This document shows, piece by piece, positions 1 to 8,114 of a DNA stretch of 39,213 nucleotides. The translations under genes and the position numbers were made by a program. The notes below the pieces were generated by a model. The model did not search any database and had not been told where the DNA came from. It saw only the letters and a program-made list of their open reading frames with translations. The DNA is from Nocardia wallacei. Lineage in GTDB: Bacteria > Actinomycetota > Actinomycetes > Mycobacteriales > Mycobacteriaceae. Location: assembly GCF_029868745.1 (NCBI RefSeq), contig NZ_JARWOP010000164.1, positions 1 to 39,213 on the forward strand, written 5' to 3'. How positions within the stretch are numbered: position 1 is the stretch's first letter; the number at the start of each line of letters is the position of its first letter.

Positions 1-171
1 GTCCAGTACCCGGGTCCAGCGTTGGTGCCAGTGCAGCCGGTCGGCCTGCTCGGCCCAGAACCCCTCCCGATCGGCAGCGGCCCGATCGTAGAGAGACGCA
101 TCGGCATTGGCAGCCGCAGCGAACTCCGCGGTCGGCGGATACACGTCCCGGTGATCGGTGGTATCGGTCAT
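1..171 (-). CDS. acs: Acetyl-CoA synthetase, N-terminal 57 residues (cut by window edge)
   Basis: AMP-forming acetyl-CoA synthetase converts acetate, ATP and CoA to acetyl-CoA in the cytoplasm. Only the first 57 codons are present; the gene runs off the left edge. The ATG at 171-169 follows AGAGGCGAG. The translation contains VYPPTAEFAAAANADASLY and then FWAEQADRLHWHQRW, which matches the start of acetyl-CoA synthetases ahead of the AMP-binding domain. No catalytic motif is inside the window. The assignment also rests on context: in M. tuberculosis acs (Rv3667) lies divergent from dppA, as here. It shares the 172-407 intergenic region with dppA. Confidence 0.85.
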   Translation of the reverse strand, partial: MTDTTDHRDVYPPTAEFAAAANADASLYDRAAADREGFWAEQADRLHWHQRWTRVLD

Positions 172-407
172 CTCGCCTCTTCTCTCGCCTGCACCTACGG
201 CCGGGTGACCACGGCCACGATTTCGACCCTAGTGGACAGCGCGCCGGGTCGTCCCCGGGTGCGATATGTCAGGCTTCGAGGGGCGTGAGTCGGCTGTGTT
301 GCCGGATTGCTAACAAGGCGAACAATCCCGAGGGGAACCGCTGACAACCGCCGACCTGATGGTTAGTGTCCGACTCACCCAGCCGTTCGTGGAATCGGGA
401 GATTGCG

Positions 408-2000
408 TTGAGACTGAAGACGATCACCGCGCTGGCCGCGGCGGCACTGGTGGCCGCCGGCCTCGCACTGACCGGATGTTCCTCCGACAGCGACACCGAT
501 CTCGTCACGGTCAACGCCGGTGAGCCACAGAATCCGCTGGTACCCACCAACACCAACGAGAACATGGGCGGCCGGGTGGTCGACCGGCTGTTCGCCGGGT
601 TGAAGTACTACGACGCGGACGGCAAGGCGCACAACGAGATGGCGCAGTCGATCGAGACCACCGATCGTCAGCACTACACGATCACCATCAAGCCGGACTG
701 GAAGTTCACCGACGGCACCGTGGTCACCGCCAAATCGTTCGTCGACGCCTGGAACTACGGCGCCCTCGGCACCAACGGACAGTTGCAGAACTGGGCCTTC
801 GCGGGCATCGCGGGCTACGACGACGTCTCGGCGAATCCGCCCAAGGCGCAGACGATGTCGGGCCTGAAGGTGGTCGACGACCACACCTTCACCGTCGACC
901 TGAAGCAGCCCTCCATCGACTTCGAACTGGAGCTGGGTTTCGCGCCGTTCTACCCGCTGCCCGAGTCCGCGTACAAGGACATGAAGGCGTTCGGCGAGAA
1001 GCCGATCGGCAACGGCCCCTACAAGTTCGACACCTGGGAGCACAACGTCAAGATCGACGTCACGCCCAACCCCGACTATCCCGGCGGGCGCCCGGCCAAG
1101 AACAAGGGCCTGCGTTTCGCGATGTACCAGTCCTTCGACACCGCCTACGCCGACCTGCAGGCCGGTAATCTCGACGCGCTCGACGTCATCCCCGACACCG
1201 CCCTGGCCACCTACGAACAGGACCTCGGCGACCGCGCGATCAGCAAGCCGATCGCCTACAGCCAGCACATCGGCATCCAGTCCAACGTGCCGCACTTCGC
1301 CGGGCCGGAGGGCGTGCTGCGCCGCAAGGCGATCTCGATGGCGATCAATCGACCGCAGATCGCGGAGAACATCTTCCACGGCACCCGGATCCCGGCCCGC
1401 GACTTCACCGCCTTCACCCTCGACGGCTTCCGTGACAACCTGCCCGGATCCGAAGTGCTGCAATACAATCCCGACGAGGCCAAGAAGGTGTGGGCGCAGG
1501 CCGACGCCATCTCGCCGTGGTCGGGCGCCTACCAGATCGCCTATAACTCCGACGGCGGTCACCAGGCCTGGATCGAGGCCGTCGCCAACAGCGTCAAGAA
1601 CGTGCTGGGCATCGACGCGGTGGGCGTGCCGTACCCGACGTTCAAGAACATCCGCGACGAGATCACCGCCAAGACCATCGGCAAGGCCTTCCGGTACGGC
1701 TGGCAGGGCGACTACCCGTCCATGTTCGAATTCCTGACCGCGATGTACCTCAGCAGCTCGGCCACCAACGACACCGCCTACAACAGTCCCGAATTCGATC
1801 GGCTGCTGTTCGCCGCCCAAGCCGCGCCCACTCCGGAGCGGGCATACGACCTGGCCGCCCAGGCGCAGCAGGTGCTGTTCACCGACATGGCCGACATCCC
1901 GATCTTCGACTACAACGTCGCGGCCGGGCACTCGGACCGCGTGACGAACGCGCGGGTCGCGTGGAGCGGCCTGTTCGACTTCGAGAACATCGAAAAATAG
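408..2000 (+). CDS. dppA: Dipeptide/oligopeptide ABC transporter substrate-binding lipoprotein
   Basis: Extracytoplasmic peptide-binding lipoprotein (SBP family 5), 530 residues, that delivers di- or oligopeptides to the DppBCD importer. The chosen start is TTG 408, six bases after GGGAG. It gives a short basic n-region, a hydrophobic stretch and a lipobox LTGC with the lipidated Cys at residue 24. An in-frame GTG at 366 would add 14 polar residues before the signal peptide and is less likely. The body has SBP-5 hallmarks such as GGRVVDRLFAGL, the region around YTITIKPDWKFTDGTVV and PIGNGPYKFDTWE. It is the first gene of dppABCD, 24 bases before dppB. Peptide specificity cannot be read from sequence; M. 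tuberculosis DppA (Rv3666c) is the syntenic counterpart. Confidence 0.93.
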   Translation: MRLKTITALAAAALVAAGLALTGCSSDSDTDLVTVNAGEPQNPLVPTNTNENMGGRVVDRLFAGLKYYDADGKAHNEMAQSIETTDRQHYTITIKPDWKFTDGTVVTAKSFVDAWNYGALGTNGQLQNWAFAGIAGYDDVSANPPKAQTMSGLKVVDDHTFTVDLKQPSIDFELELGFAPFYPLPESAYKDMKAFGEKPIGNGPYKFDTWEHNVKIDVTPNPDYPGGRPAKNKGLRFAMYQSFDTAYADLQAGNLDALDVIPDTALATYEQDLGDRAISKPIAYSQHIGIQSNVPHFAGPEGVLRRKAISMAINRPQIAENIFHGTRIPARDFTAFTLDGFRDNLPGSEVLQYNPDEAKKVWAQADAISPWSGAYQIAYNSDGGHQAWIEAVANSVKNVLGIDAVGVPYPTFKNIRDEITAKTIGKAFRYGWQGDYPSMFEFLTAMYLSSSATNDTAYNSPEFDRLLFAAQAAPTPERAYDLAAQAQQVLFTDMADIPIFDYNVAAGHSDRVTNARVAWSGLFDFENIEK

Positions 2001-2024
2001 CCCGCGCCGCTCGATGGAGTAAAC

Positions 2025-2951
2025 ATGGCTTGGTATGTCGTGCGGCGGCTGCTCCAGATGATTCCGGTCTTCCTCGGAGCGACGCTGCTCATCTACGCGA
2101 TGGTCTTCCTGATCCCGGGCGACCCGGTCCGGGCGCTCGCGGGCGATCGGCCGATGACCCCGGCGGTCGAGGCCACGCTGCGGGCCCGGTACCACCTGGA
2201 TCAGCCGTTCATCATCCAGTATCTGGAGTATCTGAAAGGCATCGTCACCTTCGATTTCGGCACCTCGTTCTCCGGTCGGCCGGTGCGTGACGAACTCGCG
2301 CGGGCGTTCCCGGTCACCCTGCGTCTCGCCGTCCTGGCGGTGCTGATCGAGGCGGTGTTCGGTGTGGTGTTCGGCCTGATCGCGGGGCTGCGCAAGGGCA
2401 AGCTGTTCGACTCGACGATGCTGGTGCTCAGCCTGGTCATCATCGCCGTGCCGATCTTCGTCATCGGCTTCCTCGCCCAGTTCCTGCTCGGCGTGAAGTG
2501 GGGGATCGCGCCGGTGACCGTCACCGGCAAGGCGAGTTTCACCGATCTGCTGGTCCCGGCGTTCGTGCTGGGCGCGCTGTCGTTCGCCTACGTGCTGCGG
2601 CTGACGCGGAATTCGGTGGCGGAGAACATGACTGCCGACTACGTGCGCACCGCGACCGCCAAGGGGCTGACCCGGCGACGGGTCATCGGGGTGCACATCC
2701 TGCGGAATTCGATGATCCCGGTGATCACCTTCCTCGGCGCCGACCTCGGCGCGCTGATGGGCGGCGCGGTCGTCACCGAGGGCATCTTCAACATTCCCGG
2801 TGTCGGCGGGACGCTGTACCAGGCCATCACCCGTGGTGAACCGCCGACGGTGGTCGCGTTCGTGACGGTGCTGATCGTGATCTTCCTGATCTCCAACCTG
2901 ATCGTCGACCTGCTGTACGCCGCCCTCGACCCGAGGATCCGCTATGCCTGA
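2025..2951 (+). CDS. dppB: Peptide ABC transporter permease DppB
   Basis: Inner-membrane permease, 308 residues, one half of the transmembrane channel of the peptide importer. The N-terminus MAWYVVRRLLQMIPVFLG is typical of DppB/OppB proteins. About six hydrophobic segments follow. The cytoplasmic EAA loop that docks the ATPase lies at residues 205-232 (DYVRTATAKGLTRRRV and onward). The ATG at 2025 follows GGAG. The stop overlaps the start of dppC by eight bases, so the two permeases are probably translationally coupled. Confidence 0.94.
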   Translation: MAWYVVRRLLQMIPVFLGATLLIYAMVFLIPGDPVRALAGDRPMTPAVEATLRARYHLDQPFIIQYLEYLKGIVTFDFGTSFSGRPVRDELARAFPVTLRLAVLAVLIEAVFGVVFGLIAGLRKGKLFDSTMLVLSLVIIAVPIFVIGFLAQFLLGVKWGIAPVTVTGKASFTDLLVPAFVLGALSFAYVLRLTRNSVAENMTADYVRTATAKGLTRRRVIGVHILRNSMIPVITFLGADLGALMGGAVVTEGIFNIPGVGGTLYQAITRGEPPTVVAFVTVLIVIFLISNLIVDLLYAALDPRIRYA

Positions 2952-3903
2952 CCAGCCGACCGACGCGCGGGAAACCCGGCCGGGGCAGGAGCATTTCGTG
3001 GCCTCGCCGGACGAGGTGGAGGTGCTGGCCACCGACCGGCTCGACGAGACCACCGCCCCGACCAGCGTGTGGCGCGACGCCTGGCGGCAGTTGCGGCGCA
3101 ACCCGATCTTCGTGATTGCCGCGGTGCTGATCCTGCTCGTGCTGCTGGTGGTGGTGTGGCCGGGGCTGTTCACCGATCAGGATCCGCGGTACTGCAGCGG
3201 GGATTTCAGCATGGATCCGCCCGGCGGCGGTCATCCGTTCGGCTTCGACAAGCAGGGCTGCGACATCTTCGCGCGCACCGTGTACGGGGCGCGCGCATCG
3301 GTGGTCACCGGTGTCGGCGCGACCGTGCTGTTCGTGTTGATCGGCGGCGTATTGGGTTCGCTCGCAGGGTATTACGGCGGCCTGTTCGATTCGGTGGTGT
3401 CGCGGATCGCGGAGATCTTCTTCGCGCTGCCGCTGATGCTCGCCGCGATCGTGATCATGCAGCTGCTGGAGTCGCGCACCGTGTTCACGGTGATGCTGAT
3501 CCTGGCCTCGTTCACCTGGCCGCAGGCCGCGCGGATCGCCCGCGGCGCGGTCATCCAGGCCAAGAGCAGCGAGTACGTCACGGCGGCAAAGGCATTGGGG
3601 GTGTCGCGGTTCCGGATTCTGCTGCGCCACGTGCTGCCCAACGCTGCCGGGCCGCTGATCGTGATCACCACGATCTGGCTCGGGGTGTTCATCGTGACCG
3701 AGGCGACGCTGTCGTATCTCGGCGTCGGACTGTCGCGCACCATCGTGTCCTGGGGGTCGGATATCGCCGCCGGCCAGAAGGAGATCCGCACCTCGGCGAT
3801 CCTGTTCTATCCCGCGACGGCGTTGGCGCTCACCGTGCTCAGCTTCATCATGCTGGGCGACGCGGTGCGCGACGCCCTGGATCCCAAGGCGCGCAAGAGG
3901 TGA
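2944..3903 (+). CDS. dppC: Peptide ABC transporter permease DppC
   Basis: Second permease of the peptide importer, 319 residues. It has a hydrophilic N-terminal extension of about 53 residues, a first transmembrane segment at 54-73, a periplasm-side loop around PPGGGHPFGFDKQGCDIFAR, and an EAA loop at about 210-240 (YVTAAKALGVSRFRILLRHV). The N-terminal tail and loop are typical of the DppC/OppC side. The ATG at 2944 lies inside the end of dppB, and the stop is five bases before the ATG of dppD. Confidence 0.94.
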   Translation: MPDQPTDARETRPGQEHFVASPDEVEVLATDRLDETTAPTSVWRDAWRQLRRNPIFVIAAVLILLVLLVVVWPGLFTDQDPRYCSGDFSMDPPGGGHPFGFDKQGCDIFARTVYGARASVVTGVGATVLFVLIGGVLGSLAGYYGGLFDSVVSRIAEIFFALPLMLAAIVIMQLLESRTVFTVMLILASFTWPQAARIARGAVIQAKSSEYVTAAKALGVSRFRILLRHVLPNAAGPLIVITTIWLGVFIVTEATLSYLGVGLSRTIVSWGSDIAAGQKEIRTSAILFYPATALALTVLSFIMLGDAVRDALDPKARKR

Positions 3904-3908
3904 CGGCG

Positions 3909-5597
3909 ATGGACCCACTGCTCGACGTACGCGATCTCAACGTCTCCTTCACCGCCGAGGGGCGCCGGATCCCGGCGGTGCGCGGGGTGAACCTGTCGGT
4001 GTACCCAGGCCAGACCGTGGCGATCGTCGGCGAATCCGGTTCCGGCAAGTCCACGACCGCGCACGCCATCATCGACCTGCTGCCGGGCACCGGCGAGATC
4101 ACCTCCGGGACGGTGCTTTTCGACGGCAAGGACCTGGCCGCGGCATCGAAGCGTGACATCGTGGCGGTGCGTGGCCGCGGTATCGGGTTCGTGCCGCAGG
4201 ATCCGATGTCGAATCTGAATCCGGTGTGGAAGGTCGGCTTCCAGATCCGGGAAACCTTGGAAGCCAATGGGATCGCCAAGGGCAAGGCGGCCCGCGAACG
4301 GGCGGTCGAGTTGCTCGCCGAGGCCGGTATGCCCGATGCCGAGCGCCGGGTCAACCAGTATCCGCACGAGTTCTCCGGCGGGATGCGGCAGCGCGCGCTC
4401 ATCGCGATCGGGCTGTCCTGCCGGCCCAAACTGCTGATCGCCGACGAACCGACCTCGGCGCTCGACGTCACCGTGCAGCGGCAGATCCTCGACCACCTCG
4501 ACGGGCTCACCAGCGAGCTGGGCACCGCGGTCCTGCTGATCACCCACGACCTCGGCCTGGCCGCCGAGCGCGCCGAACACCTGGTGGTGATGTATCGCGG
4601 CCGGGTGGTGGAATCCGGTCCGGCGCAGCGGATTCTGCGGGAGCCGCAGCATCTCTACACCAAGAAGCTGGTGAACTCGGCGCCGTCGCTGGCCTCGCAA
4701 CGGCTGTCGTCGGTGCGGAAACGGGCCGAGGTGCGGGAGCAGGCCGTGCACGCGGCCGAGCAGTTGGCCGAGGCCGAGGCGGCCGCCGTGCCGGACGATG
4801 TGGTCGTCGCGGAGCACCTCACCAAGGTGTTCAAGATCCGGGGGAGCGCGCCGTGGAGGTCGTCGAGCCTGACCGCGGTCGACGATGTGTCGTTCCGATT
4901 GCGGCGCGGTACGACCACGGCCATCGTCGGCGAATCCGGATCGGGGAAATCCACTGTCGCGCAGATGGTTCTGGGACTGCTCGAACCGACGTCGGGGGAG
5001 GTGCGGTTCGACGGTCGTGCGGTGGCGACGTTGGATCGCACCGCTGCCTTGGGATTTCGGCGGCGGGTGCAGCCGGTGTTCCAGGACCCCTACGGGTCGC
5101 TGGATCCCATGTACTCCATCTATCGCACCATCGAGGAGCCGTTGCGTGCGCACCGCATCGGTAGTCCGAAGGAGCGCGAGGCCACGGTGCGGGATCTACT
5201 GGACAAGGTGTCGCTGCCCGCCTCGGTGATGCGGCGTTATCCCAACGAGTTGTCCGGAGGGCAGCGGCAGCGTGTCGCCATTGCGCGGGCGCTGGCGTTG
5301 TCGCCGGAGGTGGTGGTCTGCGATGAGGCGGTGTCGGCGCTGGACGTGCTGGTGCAGGCGCAGATCTTGAACCTGCTCAACGAGTTGCAGGCCGAGCTGG
5401 GGCTTTCCTATCTGTTCATCACTCATGATCTGGCTGTTGTGCGTCAGATCGCGGATGAGGTGGTGGTGATGCAGGAGGGGAAGGTGGTGGAGGCGGCTGA
5501 GACCACGGAGGTTTTCGACAGTCCGCGGTCGGATTACACGCGGCGGTTGTTGGAGGCTATTCCGGGGCGTGGGCTGCTGCGTAGTGGTGGTGGGTGA
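3909..5597 (+). CDS. dppD: Fused two-domain peptide ABC transporter ATPase DppD
   Basis: ATP-hydrolysing subunit of the importer, 562 residues, with two complete ABC domains in one chain; many bacteria encode these separately as DppD and DppF. Domain 1 has Walker A GESGSGKST at 41-49, signature FSGGMRQRA near 155 and Walker B LLIADEPTSALDV near 175. Domain 2 has a second GESGSGKST near 341, signature LSGGQRQRV near 448, and a Walker B reading VVVCDEAVSALDV. The ATG at 3909 follows AGAGG about eight bases upstream; a GTG at 3900 is in frame but poorly spaced. M. tuberculosis DppD (Rv3663c) has the same fused layout. Confidence 0.94.
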   Translation: MDPLLDVRDLNVSFTAEGRRIPAVRGVNLSVYPGQTVAIVGESGSGKSTTAHAIIDLLPGTGEITSGTVLFDGKDLAAASKRDIVAVRGRGIGFVPQDPMSNLNPVWKVGFQIRETLEANGIAKGKAARERAVELLAEAGMPDAERRVNQYPHEFSGGMRQRALIAIGLSCRPKLLIADEPTSALDVTVQRQILDHLDGLTSELGTAVLLITHDLGLAAERAEHLVVMYRGRVVESGPAQRILREPQHLYTKKLVNSAPSLASQRLSSVRKRAEVREQAVHAAEQLAEAEAAAVPDDVVVAEHLTKVFKIRGSAPWRSSSLTAVDDVSFRLRRGTTTAIVGESGSGKSTVAQMVLGLLEPTSGEVRFDGRAVATLDRTAALGFRRRVQPVFQDPYGSLDPMYSIYRTIEEPLRAHRIGSPKEREATVRDLLDKVSLPASVMRRYPNELSGGQRQRVAIARALALSPEVVVCDEAVSALDVLVQAQILNLLNELQAELGLSYLFITHDLAVVRQIADEVVVMQEGKVVEAAETTEVFDSPRSDYTRRLLEAIPGRGLLRSGGG

Positions 5598-5682
5598 CGG
5601 TCGAGGGTTCGGGGCGAGTTGCGGGGGATTGTGGAGTCGTGCAGGTGATGGGGATGGCTGGGGACGGTTGGCGGGCCTCGAG

Positions 5683-5688
5683 TAGCGT
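5683..5688 (+). promoter_or_regulatory. -10 element TAGCGT, likely leaderless promoter for the 5697 gene
   Basis: TAGCGT fits the actinobacterial TANNNT -10 pattern. It ends eight bases before the GTG at 5697, which puts the expected transcription start on or next to the start codon. No Shine-Dalgarno sequence is visible, which agrees with a leaderless message. Confidence 0.5.
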
Positions 5689-5696
5689 GTGGGTTT

Positions 5697-6443
5697 GTGA
5701 ATGATGTCCTTCAGCCGCTGGTAGAGCTGCCTGAGGTGCGGGGCGCTGCCGATCGGGCCCGTGACGCGCTGGCCGAGGTGCACATGCACAAGACCAATCG
5801 CCGGGGGTGGCCGACTACGGCGGCCGAGGCGGCGGTGCGGGCGGCTCGGTCGTCGGCGGCGATCGATGGCGGGAATACCGAACTGCCGGTGGACGGGCGA
5901 GTGGCGGATCCGATTCTCGCCGGGGCGCTGCGGGTGGGGCAGGCGCTGGACGGGGACGCGTTGCGGAATCTGGTCGGTGTCTGGCAGCGGGCGCCGCTAC
6001 AGGCGCTGGCCCGGCTGCATCTGCTGGCTGCTGCCGACCTGGTCGAGGACGCGGAGCAGTTGGGGCGGCCACGGGCCGACGCCGGTGTCGCCGACCGCCT
6101 CGACCTGCTGGCCCAGACCGTGCTGACATCGAGCGCCCCGGCGCCGGTCGTGGCGGCCGTCGCGCACGGTGAATTGCTGACGCTGCGGCCGTTCGGGAGC
6201 GCCGACGGCATCGTCGCGCGCGCCGCCTCGAGGCTGGTGTGTGTGTCGAGTGGACTGGATCCGCACAGTCTCGGCGTGCCGGAGGTGTTCCTGTTGCGGC
6301 GGCGGCAGGCCTACCTGGACGCGGCGGCGGGGTTCGGCAGCGGGACGGCGGAGGGCGTCGGTGGGTGGGTCATCCTCTGCTGCGGGGCGCTGGAAGACGG
6401 TGCGCGCGAGGCCCGTTCGATCGCGGACGCGGCCGGACAGTAG
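5697..6443 (+). CDS. Rv3662c-like protein with a degenerate Fic-like core
   Basis: A 248-residue protein of unknown function in the position of M. tuberculosis Rv3662c. Two segments resemble the Fic (AMP-transferase) fold. SSAAIDGGN at 52-60 is like the SSAIEGN inhibitory or substrate-side motif. RPFGSADGIVAR at 164-175 is like the catalytic HPFxxGNGRxxR motif, but the catalytic His is Arg, Asn is Asp and the first motif Arg is Ile. If the fold is right, normal AMP-transfer chemistry is unlikely and the protein may be a pseudo-enzyme. The start is GTG 5697, probably leaderless. It lies about 100 bases after dppD on the same strand and ends just before a strong hairpin. The fold assignment is inference from motifs only. 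Confidence 0.75.
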   Translation: MNDVLQPLVELPEVRGAADRARDALAEVHMHKTNRRGWPTTAAEAAVRAARSSAAIDGGNTELPVDGRVADPILAGALRVGQALDGDALRNLVGVWQRAPLQALARLHLLAAADLVEDAEQLGRPRADAGVADRLDLLAQTVLTSSAPAPVVAAVAHGELLTLRPFGSADGIVARAASRLVCVSSGLDPHSLGVPEVFLLRRRQAYLDAAAGFGSGTAEGVGGWVILCCGALEDGAREARSIADAAGQ

Positions 6444-6468
6444 GCGCCGGGACCCAGCGCACATCAAA

Positions 6469-6508
6469 GCGGGCGGCGTTGTCGTCTCTCGACGACCTCA
6501 CCGCCCGC
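6469..6508. terminator. Strong two-part hairpin after the Fic-like gene
   Basis: GCGGGCGG (6469-6476) pairs with CCGCCCGC (6501-6508), and inside it GTCGTC (6481-6486) pairs with GACGAC (6491-6496) over a TCTC loop. It starts 26 bases after the stop of the plus-strand gene. There is no U-tract, which is common for actinobacterial terminators. It may also serve transcripts arriving from the convergent minus-strand gene. Confidence 0.65.
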
Positions 6509-6900
6509 TAGCACGGACCGCCCGGTTACCATGCGTGCTTTTCGGGGTTGTGTTCTGCGGCCTCGGCGATTATCCGCACCTCGACGGTTCATCCCCGCAA
6601 CCTGTGCGAGGCCCTCGCCGTCCGAAGCCCGGAGTTCGCAAGCCCACAACGCTGTTGCCCTTGCGCGGCGTGCTCCGCGTGGGTGCCTGGCGTCCGTGCC
6701 GGGAAGGGTGGGATGGGAGATCGAACCTTCTCTTCCGCTCCGATCTTGGCCTTCCGTCCTTCCTTGCGTCCATTGTTACTCTGTGTGCCCGGTCACAGCA
6801 AGGCCTGGGAGAACATTCGCTTATTCGGTGTGTCGCCCGGTGTTTCGTGTTGTCATTGATAGTTGGTGTCAATGACGGACGGGGGATGGATGCCGAGATC
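6509..6900. other. Intergenic stretch without a recognisable gene
   Basis: About 390 bases lie between convergent genes. Open frames exist on both strands but have no ribosome site, no homology I recognise and poor codon structure. GC content falls locally near 6720-6870. The only clear structure is the hairpin at 6852-6876. Confidence 0.5.
6852..6876 (-). terminator. Perfect 8-bp inverted repeat downstream of the HAD gene
   Basis: GTCATTGA (6852-6859) and TCAATGAC (6869-6876) are perfect complements around a nine-base loop. The repeat begins 24 bases past the stop of the minus-strand HAD gene, so a terminator role is likely. It is more AT-rich than most terminators in this window and lacks a T-run, so a protein-binding site remains possible. 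Confidence 0.45.
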
Positions 6901-7734
6901 TCAACGGCGTCGCCGCAGCAGCCGATAGCTGATCGCCCCCGCCAGCACCGCGCTCACACCCACCACCGCGGTCGCGGCGACGGTCGTCGAGGAGGGCGCC
7001 GGCAGCCGGGCCCACAGCGACACCGGATTCGAGAAGGTGAGCACCGGCCAGCCGCGAGACAGGGCCTCCCGCCGCAGGTTTCGGTCCGGGTTGACCGCCG
7101 TCGGATGGCCGACCGCGCCGAGCATCGGCAGATCGGTGATCGAATCCGAGTACGCGTAACACCGCGACAGGTCGTAGCCCTCGGACTCGGCCAGCCGCTC
7201 GATCGCCTCCACCTTGCCCTCGCCGTAGCAGTAGAAGTCGACCGCGCCGGTGTAGTGGCCGTCCTCGACGACCATCCGGGTGGCGGCGGTATGCGTCGCG
7301 CCCAGGGCGTCGGCGATCGGACCGACGATCTCCTCGCCGGAGGCCGACACGATGACCACGTCGTGGCCGCGAATCCGGTGGTCGGCGATCAGGTCGGCGG
7401 CCTCGGCGTAGATGAGCGGATCCACCAGCTCGTGCAGGGTTTCGGCGATGATCGACTTGACCTGGCCGACGTCCCAGCCGGCGCACATCTTGGTCAGATG
7501 CTCGCGCATGCGCTCCATCTGGTCGTGGTCGGCGCCGGAGAGCAGGAACAGGAAGTGCGCATAGCTGCTCTCCAGCACGGTCCGCCGATTGAGCAGGCCC
7601 TGGTCGAAGAACGGCTTGCTGAACACGAACGCGCTGGACTTGGCGATCACCGTCTTGTCCAGGTCGAAGAACGCCGCGACCCGGCCCGCATTCGTCAGTT
7701 TTCCCGCAGCTGGCAGGTCGCCCTCGGCCGTCAC
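6901..7734 (-). CDS. HAD-IB family phosphatase with C-terminal membrane anchor
   Basis: A 277-residue haloacid dehalogenase superfamily hydrolase of the SerB-like IB group (syntenic with M. tuberculosis Rv3661). It has the nucleophile motif FFDLDKT with Asp24 and Asp26, a motif II region VVIVSASGEE and a motif IV-like YAYSDSITDLPML that would bind Mg2+. The C-terminus has one hydrophobic segment ending in SYRLLRRRR, probably a membrane anchor with a basic tail. The substrate is unknown; phosphoserine or another small phosphate ester is a guess. The GTG at 7734 was chosen because a TATCCT -10 ends seven bases upstream. A longer in-frame ORF from 7914 would run into the 6C RNA promoter and is low-complexity. 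Confidence 0.85.
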   Translation of the reverse strand: MTAEGDLPAAGKLTNAGRVAAFFDLDKTVIAKSSAFVFSKPFFDQGLLNRRTVLESSYAHFLFLLSGADHDQMERMREHLTKMCAGWDVGQVKSIIAETLHELVDPLIYAEAADLIADHRIRGHDVVIVSASGEEIVGPIADALGATHTAATRMVVEDGHYTGAVDFYCYGEGKVEAIERLAESEGYDLSRCYAYSDSITDLPMLGAVGHPTAVNPDRNLRREALSRGWPVLTFSNPVSLWARLPAPSSTTVAATAVVGVSAVLAGAISYRLLRRRR

Positions 7735-7741
7735 GCGGTCC

Positions 7742-7747
7742 AGGATA
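7742..7747 (-). promoter_or_regulatory. -10 element TATCCT for the HAD gene (leaderless)
   Basis: On the minus strand TATCCT is followed by seven bases and then GTG 7734, so transcription should begin at or next to the start codon. This element decided the start call. Confidence 0.55.
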
Positions 7748-7866
7748 GGGAGATTTCCGGGCACCGCGGTGTTCGGGGCCTCTCGGTGCCCGCCCGCGAC
7801 CGGTCGCACCGGGGTTTGCCACGACGACGCTGGACATCTCCGCGGAAAGTTCCTCGGCCGGTGGAC

Positions 7867-7897
7867 TTGCGTTTCCGCCGGGGCCTGGGTGTAGTAT
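7867..7897 (+). promoter_or_regulatory. Promoter of 6C RNA
   Basis: TTGCGT (7867-7872) as -35 and TAGTAT (7892-7897) as -10 are separated by 19 bases. The predicted transcription start is near 7904-7905, giving an RNA of about 97 nt up to the terminator tract. Confidence 0.6.
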
Positions 7898-7904
7898 TGC
7901 TGGC

Positions 7905-8001
7905 ACCTGGACATGGTCCAGGCGTGTTCAGCCCGACCCCCCGGGGCTGAACCCCGACGGCCCCAGCCTCCTCCCCCCCCGGCTGGGGCCGTCCTCTATT
8001 T
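7905..8001 (+). ncRNA. 6C small RNA
   Basis: Actinobacterial 6C sRNA, defined by two hairpins with C-rich loops. Hairpin 1 pairs TTCAGCCC (7927-7934) with GGGCTGAA (7944-7951); its loop holds exactly six consecutive C residues. Hairpin 2 has a 13-bp stem (7956-7968 with 7981-7993) and a loop with eight C residues, followed by a pyrimidine- and T-rich tail, so it doubles as the terminator. In M. tuberculosis the homologous RNA (B11/6C) lies between Rv3660c and Rv3661, the same position as here between ssd and the HAD gene. The C-rich loops are thought to bind G-rich mRNA regions such as ribosome sites. Strand is set by the promoter and terminator order. Exact ends are estimates. Confidence 0.9.
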
Positions 8002-8054
8002 CCAGCACGATGTGCCTGGTACTCGGCGTGCACTTTTCGCTCACACCCCCGTAG

Positions 8055-8063
8055 TTATCCACA
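8055..8063 (+). promoter_or_regulatory. DnaA box-like 9-mer upstream of ssd
   Basis: TTATCCACA is the canonical E. coli DnaA box. It lies between the 6C RNA and ssd, 52 bases before the ssd start. A single box can arise by chance, and actinobacterial DnaA usually prefers TTGTCCACA, so this is tentative. Confidence 0.25.
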
Positions 8064-8114
8064 TTCCCCGCTTCGGCACTGGTCGCTCCGCGTCCGAGGG
8101 GCCACGCTGAGCGC

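Noticed and set aside
375..3173. 932-codon open frame on the minus strand
   Set aside because: It is antisense to dppA, dppB and dppC, which have clear motifs, signal peptide and ribosome sites. Low-complexity Arg/Asp/His-rich translation is typical of an opposite-strand shadow in GC-rich DNA.
7735..7914. Longer N-terminus for the HAD protein
   Set aside because: The extra 60 codons are low-complexity, overlap the divergent 6C promoter and lie upstream of a good leaderless -10 element.
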